Shown: positions 15,601 to 27,190 of the stretch, piece by piece
How positions within the stretch are numbered: position 1 is the stretch's first letter
How the letters are laid out: every line of letters starts with the position of its first letter
NCBI GenBank assembly: GCA_933228675.1
Contig: OW121744.1
Span: 118,782,946 to 118,846,945 of the forward strand
DNA length: 64,000 nt
Reading direction: 5' to 3'
From: Stomorhina lunata
Lineage: Eukaryota; Arthropoda; Insecta; Diptera; Rhiniidae
Notes under the pieces: generated by a model
Database searches by the model: none
What the model saw: only the letters and a program-made list of their open reading frames with translations
What the model was told of the DNA's origin: nothing
Made by a program: the position numbers and the translations under genes

Positions 15601-18600
15601 TATCTAAAAAATCAACTGCGAATAATAAATAGAAGTTAAAAATCCATTATCATATAAAAGCTCTTTTGTAATGTTTGCCCCTGCATTATAAAACCGTGAG
15701 CATAAATTGAAAAAAAAATATATGAAACATATTGATAATTTTCTTATTTGATCGAAAAGAAAATATATGCATCTACAATTTAAAAGGATTTTTTAATTAA
15801 TTATATTGGTGTTACAGTAATAAGCTATAAATAACAAACTAGCAAATTAATTAATAAGTACCAAACAAAGTAGATTTAAAAAGAACAGAAACAAAATAGT
15901 TTAAATTCAAGAAAAGTTATATAATTACATATTTATTAAAAATCTTTATAAGAAACACAAGTCTTCGAAATACTAATTCATACCTTTAGGATATTTACCA
16001 AGAACACTTAAGCTGAATACTTTAACTTTTAAAAATCACTTAATTATATAATGAATGCTGAAAATCCATAAAATAACTATGTACTACATATTTAGTATAA
16101 CAACTTTTAGAAACTTTAGTTTTTAGGGATTTACAATTTTAATCAAATTCGAGTGGCTGTCAAATTTGTCGTTTAATATTAATTGTTCGAACATCATTGA
16201 TTCAGATTATTAAGAAAATTTAAAGATTCTTATATCATTTATAAGCGCTCATTATGAGTGTTAACACCACTGAGGTAAAATGTGCTCGGAACTGGTTAAC
16301 CAGTTATCATACGATCATTTCCTCGAGATTTATATGTATTTTACATATTTCTGTAAATGCTTTTGACCGATTGTCAAGAAATTTCGCAAACCGATTGATT
16401 TGTTAGCTTAAGTTTATAGAAGCAGAGCTGTGATTTTTTTATGATCTTATTTATAACAAATATAACTACGTCAGTCCAGACGAAAGGAGAAGTTAAATGA
16501 AATGAAACATCAACATATACTTATTATGCTCTTCTCATTTATAGCATGGCATGGCATGACTGCTACAACAGTGAACAGAAAATTAAGTATTGTAATAGGT
16601 TATAAAGTGACTGACGACATTTAGACTAAAAGACACTAATAAATAAACATTTTTCAGGTACATATTGAAAAAGTATTTCAAAAAAATGAAAAGCTTCCGC
16701 CCCTTTAACTTTGAACAAAAATAATATTATTTGAGAATTGAGAAAAATTTCTCAAAAACGATTCAAAATAAATATTCCGATACAAGAATTATAAAACATA
16801 GATTACGACCTCCCAAATACAAAATTTGAGTTTTCTGCGCATGTTGGACAAATGACGTCACGGAACAGTGGAACATTTAAAATTTTTTTTCTGAAAAATT
16901 CTTCTAGTTCAAAATTTAATGATCAAATTTTTTCTTTAACTTCATTATTTTATTTAGAAAATAACAAAAGAACGCGATAAAAGTAAGATTAATTAAAAAA
17001 CAAACACAATATTGGGTTTTTTCTAACTTTCTCACTTGATTTCGATTTTTTAATTTTCTTTCATTGTTTTGCTTGAATTTGCCCACTGCTCACTTACACA
17101 TACTTACAAATTGCTTCAAACTTTCAAACAAGATTTTTTTAGCACTTAAAGGTTTCAGGTACACTTCACTCACGGTTTTTAAATTACTAATTATTTTTTT
17201 TAACTATATTTTACAAACTTGAGAACAAAATTCTTCGTTAATAACGAAATCCAATAAAATTTTTTTTGAGAATTGTCAAATTGTTTTTTTCTGCAGGATT
17301 ACCAAATCTTACACATAATATAAACTTTTTCGGACAAAATTAGGAGGAATTAGTTTAAAATATATTGAATCAATTCTTAAACTTTCTATATGAATGTATG
17401 TATATATCAATGATTAGTTCCAAATTAATTCTTCCCATTATATTGACATATGTACATAGTTCCTTCAACATTTATTTTCAAAATATTGACATTTTGGGTC
17501 ATAAATATTATTCTGCCTTCAATAATTTGAAATTATATAGAATAGGTAACACTTGCATGAGTTAATCTACGTCATCACATTGAAAACCATGCGCATGACG
17601 TAATCTATTTTTTATAATTCTTGATTCCGATACAATAATATTGAGAATTTTTCAATTTAAAGAATCGTGTTTTATAATGTTTGAGAAGAACTCGGAATCT
17701 GAAAAAGCTAAAACCATTTCGATCGGAATTCTTTTATGGAATGGTTTTAATTCCGAATGGAATTTGTGACATGCCTGATAGAGCCAAAATTGTATAACTT
17801 AATTAATTTTTTTTTTCTGTTCAAAAAAATTATTTTTTATTTTAATTACTACTTACGATAATAAGACTTGTGAATACCCTAATAGTATGTAAATTGCTAC
17901 TGAACTTAATTAATTTTATTAACTTTTATTCATACAATTTTTTTGGAAAACTCAAACGTGACAACACAAACAAATTCATACTTGTTTTTTTTTAATATTG
18001 ACCTTTATCTTTATATTATTAATTTTAAGCTAAGTATAATATTAGGAAAATAAAAAATTCATAAATATATCTCGTAACTTTCATTAGAAATATAAAACAC
18101 AAAAAACGGATAAATAAATTTAACTACCAGTAGCAAAGCTATATAAACTATACTTAAAGAAATTTTTAAAAATAAAATGAACTCGGAGCATAAGTACCTA
18201 CTATATTAGGCTTAAGTCTAAGAAAATGATATTTACTCTAATTGAAATCTTATTATAAACTTTAAAATGTTTACGATAAACTATAGACATTAAAATACAT
18301 TATATACACCTAAATATTGAATAACATTTACTTTTAGATACAAAAGCGGTACCAAATATTACAAAATATATAAGATGTACTCAAATAACTTTTTGCTCTT
18401 TAAAATAATAAAATAAAATATGTATTCTATATAATAAAACAATCCAAAGAAATGTTAACACTTTTTTTAATATTTAATACATATATATTAAATTAGAAAT
18501 TTTTAAAAATATTACAATACATATATGTATGTATTTTTTGAAACATGATTAGTAATTTAATTAATTTAAACTTTAATATAAAAATAATTTATTTCTTTTT

Positions 18601-19520
18601 TAATAAAACCATTTTGAAAACCAATTTTAAAGTAATCAAAATACTAAATACTTCAACATTAATTATATAAAATTTATATAAATTCTTCAATTTAATTACA
18701 TATAGAACAACAAGACAATTTTCAAGACGAATTTTGTAGTAGTAAGTTTTGAAAATTACCACAAGCAATTTAATTTACAATTAAAATCAAAAACCAAAAT
18801 AACAAGAAAATTTAATTCAATAAAGAACATACATAAATATGTATCTTAAAAATAAAGCAAATTAAATACAGAAATCTAAATGTAATAATGCTCATTTCAA
18901 ATACATAAATATCAAAAAATTGTACGACTTACTTCTATCTAACAAAATGATGAAAAGGAAATTAAAATTCATAATAAATCAAAGTATCAAGATAAAAATT
19001 AAACTAACTAAAATATATTACCAACAATGTAATAAAAAAAAATAAACACTAATCGTAAAAATCTAAATTTGTTTTATTTTTTTAAATTCATATTTGTAAA
19101 ATGTGTTTAAATTCATATCTTAATTTCATATGATATTGTAGAACAAAGTGGGTTCTTCGACTGCTAAAATAACCAACTATCCTGTCGTTTTTTTATAGCT
19201 TGTTCTTATCTTATTTCTGGATCCAATTTTGTCGTTGTCATCTGATTTATGATTTATTAAGAACAATAAGTGACCGCGTGCTTAATCTTTTAAAGGCATT
19301 AAGTGAAAAACATATTAAGTATTATATATTTAACATTATAAAAAGCGTATATTTCTCATTACAAAAAAAAGAAAAGTGTAAAATAGTATAATAGGACACG
19401 ATAACTATAATTACAGGAATGTCTTGTAAAAAATGCTTCAATTTAAAGAACTAAAATAAAACTTAACTTAACCTTTGGTTCATCAGCTTTATTGCACATA
19501 TATGTATATTTCCATTAATC
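12640..19520. other. 6.9 kb gene-poor interval
   Basis: The first few hundred bases are probably the PKC 3' UTR; candidate AATAAA signals cluster at about 13040-13145. A (CT)n tract lies at about 12867-12900. A 22-bp motif (atggaatttgtgacatgcc) occurs both at about 13447 and 17757, suggesting copies of one dispersed repeat. An inverted-repeat element at 16783-17623 is listed separately. The ORFs of 60-90 codons here are AT-rich, lack recognisable domains, and I do not support them. From memory of fly maps the genes on either side belong to different chromosomal regions, so a synteny break could lie here. Confidence 0.6.
16783..17623. mobile_element. Inverted-repeat element, about 0.85 kb
   Basis: The 25 bp at 16783-16807 and 17599-17623 are reverse complements with one mismatch. 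Similar sequence continues on both sides: ttccgatac just outside, and gcgcatg with tgacgt inwards, including a palindromic TGACGTCA at 16853-16860. The interior has no credible ORF. I infer a non-autonomous DNA element; its exact ends are uncertain. Confidence 0.6.
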
Positions 19521-21684
19521 TCAAATGTAGCATTTGCCATTAGGCTTAGAATTTTTTAATTTGGGTCGGTTTCGTTTTAATTCAAACTCATATAAAGCCA
19601 GACCGAATTGATGTACAAACGAAGAGAATTGTTTGCTAATATAAGAGAATGTTAGTTCAGGTTCTTGTTCTAAACTGCAATAACCTTTCAGATTATCTTC
19701 AGACCAATGAGGTGGGTCTATTATACCTGGATGACGACCTAATATTTGGGGGAAAGCCTCTGTAGAAAGGTGAGGATAAAACACGCGTTTAAGATCGTAA
19801 TATAAATAGGAAGAATTGCTTTGCTGCATGACATAATTAAGATCATCGCTCATTGAAGAAGGGATGGCCAGGAATACTCGATATCGTAGTCTTTTTGTTT
19901 CCTTTTTTATTTCATTATTTGACAAAATGAGCTTTAACTTTGATATAACATTTTTTAAATCCATACTGCCATACTCATAAAGATAAAAATCTTTTAGTTT
20001 TTTATAACGTTGCTTGGTATGGCGGTTAAAATGTATCATCTGGGAGCTAGGTAAGTTTATAAAGGACATTGGTATCATGTAAGTATGAGAAGTTATTAAA
20101 TGAAAATGTTGGTCTGAAGATTTCATTTTAACCGCTTGTTCGAAATATTGTGCCATAGGAAATATACCACCTTGATGAATAAACCCAAAAAATATGGTAA
20201 GTGCTATATTCGAAATATACCAAATTTTCAAAACATGTACTGCAGAAACCTTAGTACATAGAAATCTATCATACAACATTCTTAGCAAAGGATGTTCAGT
20301 GCGAAAAGGATAACTGGCAGCGAAACCGGTCAAAAGTTTTGGTCCATGCATTAGTATTATGGGAAAAGTAAAAGGTATTAAAAATCTAGGCTCTTGATGA
20401 TTAATTAGAGATAAAAAGAATAAAGGTATAAATATTGCACCTGACATAAGACCCACTATACTTTGTGCTCTTGGTAATCCTTGATATTCCGCTCTAAAGA
20501 AACGTATCATCATATGGGCAAAAGAAATCATGGCTATAATGCCTAAAATACCATAAAGTAATGGGATATTTATTAAAAGATGTATATACTTCGGATGTAG
20601 TCCATGCTCAGCCGTTTTATTTGCATCTAAATTATATTTGATAAAATTCCATGGTGTAAACACAAAATTGTCTATGCCAATTTGCATATTTAATATTTCT
20701 CCACCAGTTAAATGATTATAGTACAAAGAGTCGCATAAAATAAAAAAAGCTGTGCAGGGTATAGCACTTAAACAAAATAGCATTATGCGTAGATGAAAAT
20801 CAGTAAAAGTTACCGTCTTGGTGCCCATGCCTCTCAGCAGCCAATAAAAAACCATAGGCGAACCAAATAACAGAAATGTTGGTCTATTGAATACTCCTAT
20901 TACGCAAATAGAAGACATAGCGAATAACCTATTAAAATTATGGGCCGGCAAAGCAGTTTTAAGTTTCCATATTTTAACACGTTCTCCTATAGAAGCGGCT
21001 TTATCATATTTTTCATCTAAAAACTCTTTCTTATAAACAACAGTGTTTGTATTAATCATACACTCGGCAACCAGATATAGCAGCAAAGAACATAAACACA
21101 TTTCTATGGTATTGGAAAACGTATGTGTTCCAAACACCAGCATAACCCAACTGCTCCCTAAAGACAAAAGTCGAATTTCATATCTTAAACTATACAAACA
21201 GCAAACTCTATATAGAGACCAATCGTTGATAAACGATAACAAACAATAAATAAGTCTTGGAACTACTAAATACGTATAACTAACCAATATATCTATGCTG
21301 AGGTATTCCTTTAAGTACATAGCAATAAATTCCACAAAACTCCATGGCACACGTAACAATATAAATGGTAGAGTTATGCTGCGTACAGGCATGGTATTAT
21401 TAAATTCCCACGTCCTAACATGCTCCAATCGAAAATGATCACCTACGAAAATAATGTTTAACAAACAATTCCAACTATTGATATTTTTTTTTTTTTCTTA
21501 GTTAATACTTACCGTTCATAACTTCAACCGTTTGGAAGAATTCATCAGGATGAACGTAACCCAACTGAGGAATAAAGACCAAAACAATCCGCAGCACAGC
21601 AAAAAATAAATATGTACATAAGTTTTCATCTTTGTTGGAACGTCTTTTAAACCACAATTGGTTTAAATTTGTTGATAACTTCAT
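19521..21684 (-). CDS. PIG-Z: GPI mannosyltransferase 4 (PIG-Z/SMP3)
   Basis: Family GT22 enzyme of the ER membrane that adds a fourth, side-branch mannose to the GPI-anchor core. Two exons: 21513-21684 and 19521-21442, joined across a 70-nt GT-AG intron with a T-rich tract; 697 aa. The family motif HPDEFFQ is at residues 45-51, right after a first membrane segment at about 24-40, as expected for the lumenal acidic motif of PIG-B/PIG-Z/ALG9/ALG12 enzymes. About ten further hydrophobic stretches follow. The later part has a charged, non-membrane tail (about 440-697), longer than in yeast Smp3. It lies 378 nt from the 3' end of the LRR gene on the same strand. PIG-B is the main alternative; I prefer PIG-Z because of the HPDEFFQ..EVM..D segment and the overall pattern, by recollection only. 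Confidence 0.82.
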
Positions 21685-22062
21685 GATTTTCTTATCTATT
21701 CTTCATTTGTTTGTTAAAAAACTTATATCAAAAAATGTCAAAAGATTCTAAGGGGGTGACGTGATGACGTTCTACAAAATCACTCATTCACAATTGTTTG
21801 ACATTTGCCCAAAAACAATGAAGCAATTAAGTGCTTTTGGGAGCTAAAAAACGCAAACAGTTTGTTTTCTTTTTCAGCATTCGGTTATTACTTTTAGAAC
21901 AAAAATTACAGCATATTTAAGTTTGCACTTCATTCCTAATTAGTCCACTTCCTTTCCAAAAATCAAGAATATTATAATGGTGTTAAAAAATGAACAAAAA
22001 ATAAATATTTATTAACATTTTTAATATTAAGCACCGGCCATTAGATAATGTCAAAATAAAAA
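21685..22062 (-). promoter_or_regulatory. Short spacer with twin TGACGT motifs upstream of PIG-Z
   Basis: This 378-nt spacer holds the PIG-Z 5' flank and the 3' flank of the LRR gene. About 73 nt upstream of the PIG-Z start codon, 21757-21770 reads tgacgtgatgacgt, two half-sites of the CRE/bZIP type 8 nt apart. That is a motif match only; promoter activity is inferred. Confidence 0.4.
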
Positions 22063-24707
22063 CTAGTTAAAATTTGTTATGTAGCGAGAAATCTCTGGTA
22101 TCAAGACAGAAATATCCTGAAAGAATTGCAAAAAAACAACAAAAAAGTCAAAATTTAAAAACGTATACATATATTTTTAAATACATATTTGAAGTTATTC
22201 GTTTTCTTACAAAAACACAAAAAAATTAGAACCCTGACAAAAAATTTAGATACGTATATTTTCTTGCCCAAAGACGTAACTCACATTATTTTAACTTTAC
22301 ATGAGACGCAAAAATGTTATAAAAAATCGGGATTTTTCACATATTGTCGTTAAAAAAAGGAACACAAATTAAAGTCCTCCATGATTAATACTATTTGTTC
22401 CATTCGAAATAAAATTACGTCTTTTAAGTTTTATGGCAAAGTTTTGTGATATTATGTCTTTTCATTTCATGTATAAAAACATTGTTTTTAAACAAAGAAG
22501 CCTAAAATTTTGTAGGGACATATATTTTAGCCTAGTGTACCAAATTCAATAAAAAATTAATTTTTATATTTTAAGGGTTACTTCTTTGTTAATTTCAGCG
22601 TGCCATAAAAACTTTACTCATGACTAATGACAACGTTAATTACCCTTCTTAGGGACTGTTCACAAATTACGTTACGCTATTTTCACAGATTTTACAGCGT
22701 TCTTTGAATTTTGCATCGATATATGCATATACTTAATTTTCCATGTCATTTTGAGAATGAGCCGAATTAAAAGATCTATTCTTTTTGATTGAATGAAATT
22801 ACTATTGATGTAAAATTACACTATTGCAAAAATCTTCAGTTAATAACTCTAAACCTTTAAATATATACAATTTCCATATGTAAATTATTTTTAAACTTTT
22901 TAGCGCATTTACCTCAATATCATTTTCAGGACCACTTTCATCCGTTGTATCCAAGTCACTAGTTTCAATACTGTTCTCCCAGTCAGATAAATCATCATTG
23001 TCTTCATTATTTTCATTATCATCGAATAAATCATCAATATTGGATGCACTTGAATTAGCATTTATATCACAAAGAATATTGGCATGTTCCTTAAAATGTA
23101 TTTTATTGAAAAATATTGTAAATAAATATACATATGTATGTACATAGAAGTATGCAAATTAAATTTTCCTTGATCTAGACTTACTTTTAATTGCAATTTC
23201 GTTGATGTTAAATTACACAATGGATTATCACATATATTTATCATTCTTACTAGTTCCAATTCCTTTAACAATTCATCCGACGGTGGTTGAACAATTCTAT
23301 TGCAATTCAAAAAGACGTATCGTAGCTTTTTCATGCTTTTCAAACATCTTGGTATACTAACCAAACAATTACTTTTTAAATTTAAATGTACAAGATTTTC
23401 TAAATTGCCCAATGACTCTGGCAGAACTGTTATTTGATTATTTTCCAACGTTAACCAACGTAACTTTTTCAAACGTTTTAGGGATAAGGGTAGACTTTTC
23501 AATTGATTACCACGAGCACCTAAAGTTTCCAAACACTCGCAATTGCCTAGTTCTTCGGGTAGATCTTGTAATCCCGTGTTATTACACCATAATGTTTCTA
23601 GTTGCGTCAGTTGACCGATTTCACAAGGCAGAGTTGAAATATTATTGCAGCTGATATTTAATACTTTTAAATTTAATAGTTGGCAAACTACTGGGGAAAG
23701 TTGTTCCAACTTATTAAAGTCCAATGTCAGCACTTGCAGTCGTGAAAAATGGATGATAAAATCCGGTAACTAAAGCAACATAGAGTATAACAGATTTGAT
23801 GTAAATTAAATTATCTTTTTTTTTATATGTATATTATACCCTAATCGGCAAATTATTGTGGGATTGCTTTTACATGCTGTTAACATAAAAAATAACCCCA
23901 AAATTCAAGACTTCCAATTGTATTTCAAACTTTTTCAAGATTTTAAATCAGCATGACCTAACTATAATAAATAAGACACATTTCAAGAGTAATATTTTCA
24001 TTAAATTAAATTAAAAAATTTAATTATCTTCAGATTTACGAGCATTTTGTGATTTTCGCCTCATTAAGTGTCTTTTCAACGAAATTTGAAACAGTGATTT
24101 CAGTTCATGTAAGCATTAATCATTTAAACAAATACACAGAAATTTGGGGACAAACCCTTAATTTCAAGAAGCAAGACCTCTAGGAGGTACTAAAAATTAT
24201 AGACCAAGTTTTGCCATTATCAACAGCAATGGTATTATTAAAAAATTGCGACATGCAAATTACTAATTTACATGGACGGCTAACCAGCTAGAAGGACAGA
24301 CGGTCTTCGTTTAATCATATACTTAAATGTGGGCCCCAGACTAATACTTTATGCGTTACATACATCAGCACAAATATATTATATACATTCCACCTATGGC
24401 GGTGAAGGCTATAAAAACACAATGTCAGACTTAACAGTTTAAGTTTGTTGTAGGCATACAAATTTAGATAAATATGTAACTACTATACAACGTTTATACA
24501 TATATAATCGTATGTTGAAATACTTACAGTTGTTAAATGATTGTGATTTAGAAATAATTTAAATATATGATCACATTTTTTTACTATATCTGGTAGTTTA
24601 ATCATTTCAAATCGTGATAAATTTAGAGTGAATGATTTTTTGCACAAAGCATCTTCACAAATCGCCAAAATATGATTATTACGAAAGAACTCATACACAA
24701 TATTCAT
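22063..24707 (-). CDS. Leucine-rich-repeat protein with acidic tail
   Basis: Four exons with consistent phases: 24528-24707, 23185-23769, 22913-23089, 22063-22116; 331 aa. Residues 1-60 have no recognised domain apart from a degenerate first repeat (IFKLFLNHNHLTT). Residues 60-240 contain about seven 23-residue repeats of the LxxLxxLxLxxNxLxxLP type (for example LRWLTLENNQITVLPESLG), typical of intracellular LRR proteins such as SHOC2-like families, and a final NICDNPLCN cap. Residues 256-314 are rich in Asp, Glu and Asn (DDLFDDNENNEDNDD) and look disordered. There is no signal peptide or membrane segment. I do not recognise a specific orthologue. Intron 3 carries two MITE fragments and intron 1 a TE fragment. 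Exons 1, 3 and 4 are short and only the LRR exon is conspicuous. Confidence 0.8.
22266..22430 (+). mobile_element. MITE family C, copy 1 (degraded right end)
   Basis: Begins gcccaaagacgtaactcaca and matches the reverse complement of 28472-28706 over most of its length (shared cacattattt, ggaacaaa/ggaacaca, aaagtcctcc/aaagtccttc blocks). The right end, aaaattacgtctttt, is a worn inverted repeat of the left. It lies in the last intron of the LRR gene. Confidence 0.6.
22651..22699. mobile_element. MITE family A, truncated copy
   Basis: agggactgttcacaaattac, continuing through gttacgctattttcacag, corresponds to the reverse complement of the right end of 10914-11083 (aggggctgttcacatattac...). Only one end is present. 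It is in the last intron of the LRR gene. Confidence 0.65.
24170..24430 (-). mobile_element. Degenerate copy of a dispersed fly repeat (family D)
   Basis: On the minus strand this matches the first half of 53431-53830: near 24360-24395 cacatcagcacaaa corresponds to tttgtgctgatgtatg there, ccaacctatgg-type sequence appears as ccacctatgg, and a degraded ggacagacgg block corresponds to gtccgtccgtcc. It lies in intron 1 of the LRR gene. Confidence 0.5.
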
Positions 24708-25335
24708 AACTTTTTATTTTATGTGGACGTTTATCAATTTTGTATAAAAAATATATTTTTACACTGAAATCAATAATTTTAAATTAAAGGTTTTTATATT
24801 ATTATCTTTTTAATGTCGCAATTTATACAAAGTAAGTATGTATGTATGTTGTACATACTTATGTGTACAAATATTATTTTATCTTTATTTTTGCTTCACC
24901 AACGTGAACAATTCAAACTATAGATACGTCAAGATGACACTAAAATTGTAGCGTCTTTGGGTAATCAACTATGTGCCAAATTTATACACAAAATATGAAG
25001 AATAAAATATATTTTCAGAATATTTGGGATACCGCGTATCCCAAGAATCGTTGCACCACTATTTTTATAGCAAAAATTATTAATTTGTAACATTTGCCAC
25101 ATTTCCTAACTCCCACTATTGATAATATATTTTTCTGGTATTATGAAATTTAAATTTATACAGTAATAAAAGTTGGTTTAAAATCTAAAAATGTAAGTGT
25201 TTGAAATAAATTCAAATCGTATAATGTTTATCGCTACTTATCCTTTATTACAAATATTATTCATTTAACAGTTTAACTAGTTTTATTTATTTATGTATGC
25301 ATACATTTTTTTTATTAAATACGTTTGACTGATTT
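24708..25335. other. Spacer between LRR gene start and PIG-M stop
   Basis: 628 nt containing the LRR-gene 5' flank and the PIG-M 3' flank, both on the minus strand. Contains a short imperfect tatgtatgttgtacatac palindrome at about 24839-24856. No ORF and no recognisable element. Confidence 0.5.
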
Positions 25336-26712
25336 TTAAAAAAGTTTCTTAAAATTAACCTTAAATGTCGTAAAGCTATAATGTTCTATTAGACGCGCCA
25401 GTAGTAAATTGTTAATCATAAAGAAGAATGCACTTTGAGCGCCAATCCAGTAAAATGTATTCCATGTCTCAAATTCCAATAGATATGCTGGTAAAAGCCA
25501 TAATGCCTGTGCCATTAGCCATAAAGTAAAATACGCAGTGCCTTGTAACAATGATATCGATTGTAAATTGTTAAGACACAAAGGCAATAACGCCAAATAC
25601 CAAATAAAATATTGCGACGTTACTACAGAATTGAAGGTAACCATTACGAATGCCAAGGCAAAGATACAGAAAGGTAATGTTTGTCTAAATTGTCCAAAGG
25701 CAAAACTTAGGTATATGATTAAAATAAATTGTGGCAACGTTATTAGTAATTTTTCCAAAGTAGATGCTTCCACTGCACCGCCACTTAAATATTGCATTAA
25801 AAAATATAAAGAAAAGTTGTGTCGAGCATCTTTTCGCACAAAATGATACACGTAAGCTTCGTATATATATTGCCAACCATACAGGCAGTAAAAGAATCCA
25901 GTTATTACAAATAAACCTAATAACGTGCCAAAAACTAATATTATTTGTTCACTAGAAGGGAAGAAAACAATTCGTAAAAATCCTTTAAAGGAACGTACTA
26001 AGCGTTCAGATAAACTTAAATAAAACGCTAAACTAAATAAAAGGGGATATAGACGCAAGTGTATTGCGAAACCATGCGATAAGCCAGCCAAAAAAATAAG
26101 CCAACTGCGTCGATTTTTTATAGTGCAATCGTCAGATTTGGACAAAAAGTATACCGTAAGTATGACAAAGAAACTTGAGAAACTGTCTCCATTTCCACGT
26201 GTAGATATAACTGCTGTTAAAGGGTTATAAAGCCAGAAACAGGCTGACATTTTTGCTATAATGGCTGGTCTATTGCGTTTATCTGTGTCACCATAGTTAA
26301 TACTTGTAGTAGATCTAGTGAATTTTCTATATTTTGTTATAAGATATTGTACTGCTTTGTTGCATTGTAACTGTAGTTCTGAACGAACAATGGCATATAT
26401 CAACACTGCAACCAAGAGGTCAAATGATGAATAAATAATTTTTCCTACACTAGGATGTAAGACTATATTTGGTAATTGCATATAAGCTAACAGAGGACTA
26501 TAACGATATGTATGACGATTGAAGGGACTTTTACCCTTAATAATTTGTCTGGCTCCATCCGTAACTACTTTATAGTCTATATCCGTATACGGCACTTCTG
26601 AATGTTTATCGTGCAGTTGCCCATAACATATTAATGTCAAGCGTATTAAAATTGATATTATGATATGAAAACGAAATGAAATATTTGTTAGATACTTTTT
26701 AAGATAATCCAT
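25336..26712 (-). CDS. PIG-M: GPI mannosyltransferase 1 (PIG-M)
   Basis: Catalytic subunit of GPI-MT-I (family GT50), which with PIG-X adds the first mannose to GlcN-acyl-PI on the lumenal side of the ER. Single coding exon, 458 aa, starting at the ATG at 26710-26712; an upstream in-frame TTG could extend it by six codons but the ATG is the natural start. A membrane segment occupies about residues 13-30. The lumenal DxD motif follows as YTDIDY with D44 and D46, then the family blocks SPFNRHTYRYSPLLAY and NPLTAVISTRGNGDS; further membrane segments run to the C terminus. Family length is about 400-430 aa, so a full gene. Its start is only 29 nt after the NDUFAF8 stop. Confidence 0.92.
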   Translation of the reverse strand: MDYLKKYLTNISFRFHIIISILIRLTLICYGQLHDKHSEVPYTDIDYKVVTDGARQIIKGKSPFNRHTYRYSPLLAYMQLPNIVLHPSVGKIIYSSFDLLVAVLIYAIVRSELQLQCNKAVQYLITKYRKFTRSTTSINYGDTDKRNRPAIIAKMSACFWLYNPLTAVISTRGNGDSFSSFFVILTVYFLSKSDDCTIKNRRSWLIFLAGLSHGFAIHLRLYPLLFSLAFYLSLSERLVRSFKGFLRIVFFPSSEQIILVFGTLLGLFVITGFFYCLYGWQYIYEAYVYHFVRKDARHNFSLYFLMQYLSGGAVEASTLEKLLITLPQFILIIYLSFAFGQFRQTLPFCIFALAFVMVTFNSVVTSQYFIWYLALLPLCLNNLQSISLLQGTAYFTLWLMAQALWLLPAYLLEFETWNTFYWIGAQSAFFFMINNLLLARLIEHYSFTTFKVNFKKLF

Positions 26713-26741
26713 TTTTGTTAATGTTCTCAATAATTCTTTTT

Positions 26742-26939
26742 TTATAACTTTGTTTTCATTTCATGTGCAGCCTTTTGGATGCACTCTTTAAACTGTTTAA
26801 ACTCCTTATCACAAGATTTATGCTGTACATTCAAATCCCGACTTACGCAAGCAGCATAAACTGTAGCTGTTTTGGCACATTTACCCAACAAAATTGGATA
26901 GTTGCGTAAACGGTGCTTGGCTTTAGACACAGATTCCAT
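26742..26939 (-). CDS. NDUFAF8: NDUFAF8-like twin-CX9C complex I assembly factor
   Basis: 65-aa intermembrane-space/mitochondrial protein expected to stabilise NDUFAF5 during complex I assembly. Exact twin CX9C motif: C21-x9-C31 and C43-x9-C53. The first helix has the Y..CV pattern (VYAACVS) and the segment RLRNYPILLGKC resembles the human RLRAFPERLAAC region. No presequence, as usual for Mia40 substrates. Its ATG overlaps the stop codon of the upstream 83-aa ORF by one base (TAATG, shared A at 26939), and PIG-M starts 29 nt after its own stop, so it is probably the middle cistron of a shared mRNA. Identity is from memory of the human protein; another CHCH protein is possible. Confidence 0.8.
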   Translation of the reverse strand: MESVSKAKHRLRNYPILLGKCAKTATVYAACVSRDLNVQHKSCDKEFKQFKECIQKAAHEMKTKL

Positions 26940-27190
26940 TACTCGCGTTTTCTAAATTTAATAGTTTCGTCCGTTGGAAACGATTCCTCGACAAATGCGT
27001 CGTATAAGGGTCGAGAAAAGAGCACCAATAACGATGTAGTAATAAAAGATATTTGAAAAATTCGTGGATTTCTTTGAACCCAACTGCGTTTTGGCAATTG
27101 AGCCGTACGTTTGCGTTGTGTTGCTTGCTGTTTTAGAATTTCTTGTAATTCTTTTGGTGGTTTATATGGCGGTATTGAAGGATTTGGCAT
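26939..27190 (-). CDS. 83-aa single-membrane-segment protein
   Basis: Not recognised. Residues 1-15 are Pro-rich (PNPSIPPYKPPKE), 16-45 are basic and helical, one hydrophobic segment spans about residues 46-64 (ISFITTSLLVLFSRPLY), and the tail is short and charged, ending FRKRE. The size, basic N-terminal half and one membrane span suggest a small mitochondrial inner-membrane protein, fitting its NDUFAF8 neighbour, but that is inference. A tctttcag acceptor lies just 5' of the ATG (about 27197-27204), so a 5' UTR intron is likely. The stop codon overlaps the NDUFAF8 start codon. Confidence 0.75.
   Translation of the reverse strand: MPNPSIPPYKPPKELQEILKQQATQRKRTAQLPKRSWVQRNPRIFQISFITTSLLVLFSRPLYDAFVEESFPTDETIKFRKRE

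Noticed and set aside
25538..25955. Plus-strand and second minus-strand ORFs of 63-102 codons over PIG-M
   Set aside because: Shadow frames of the PIG-M exon.
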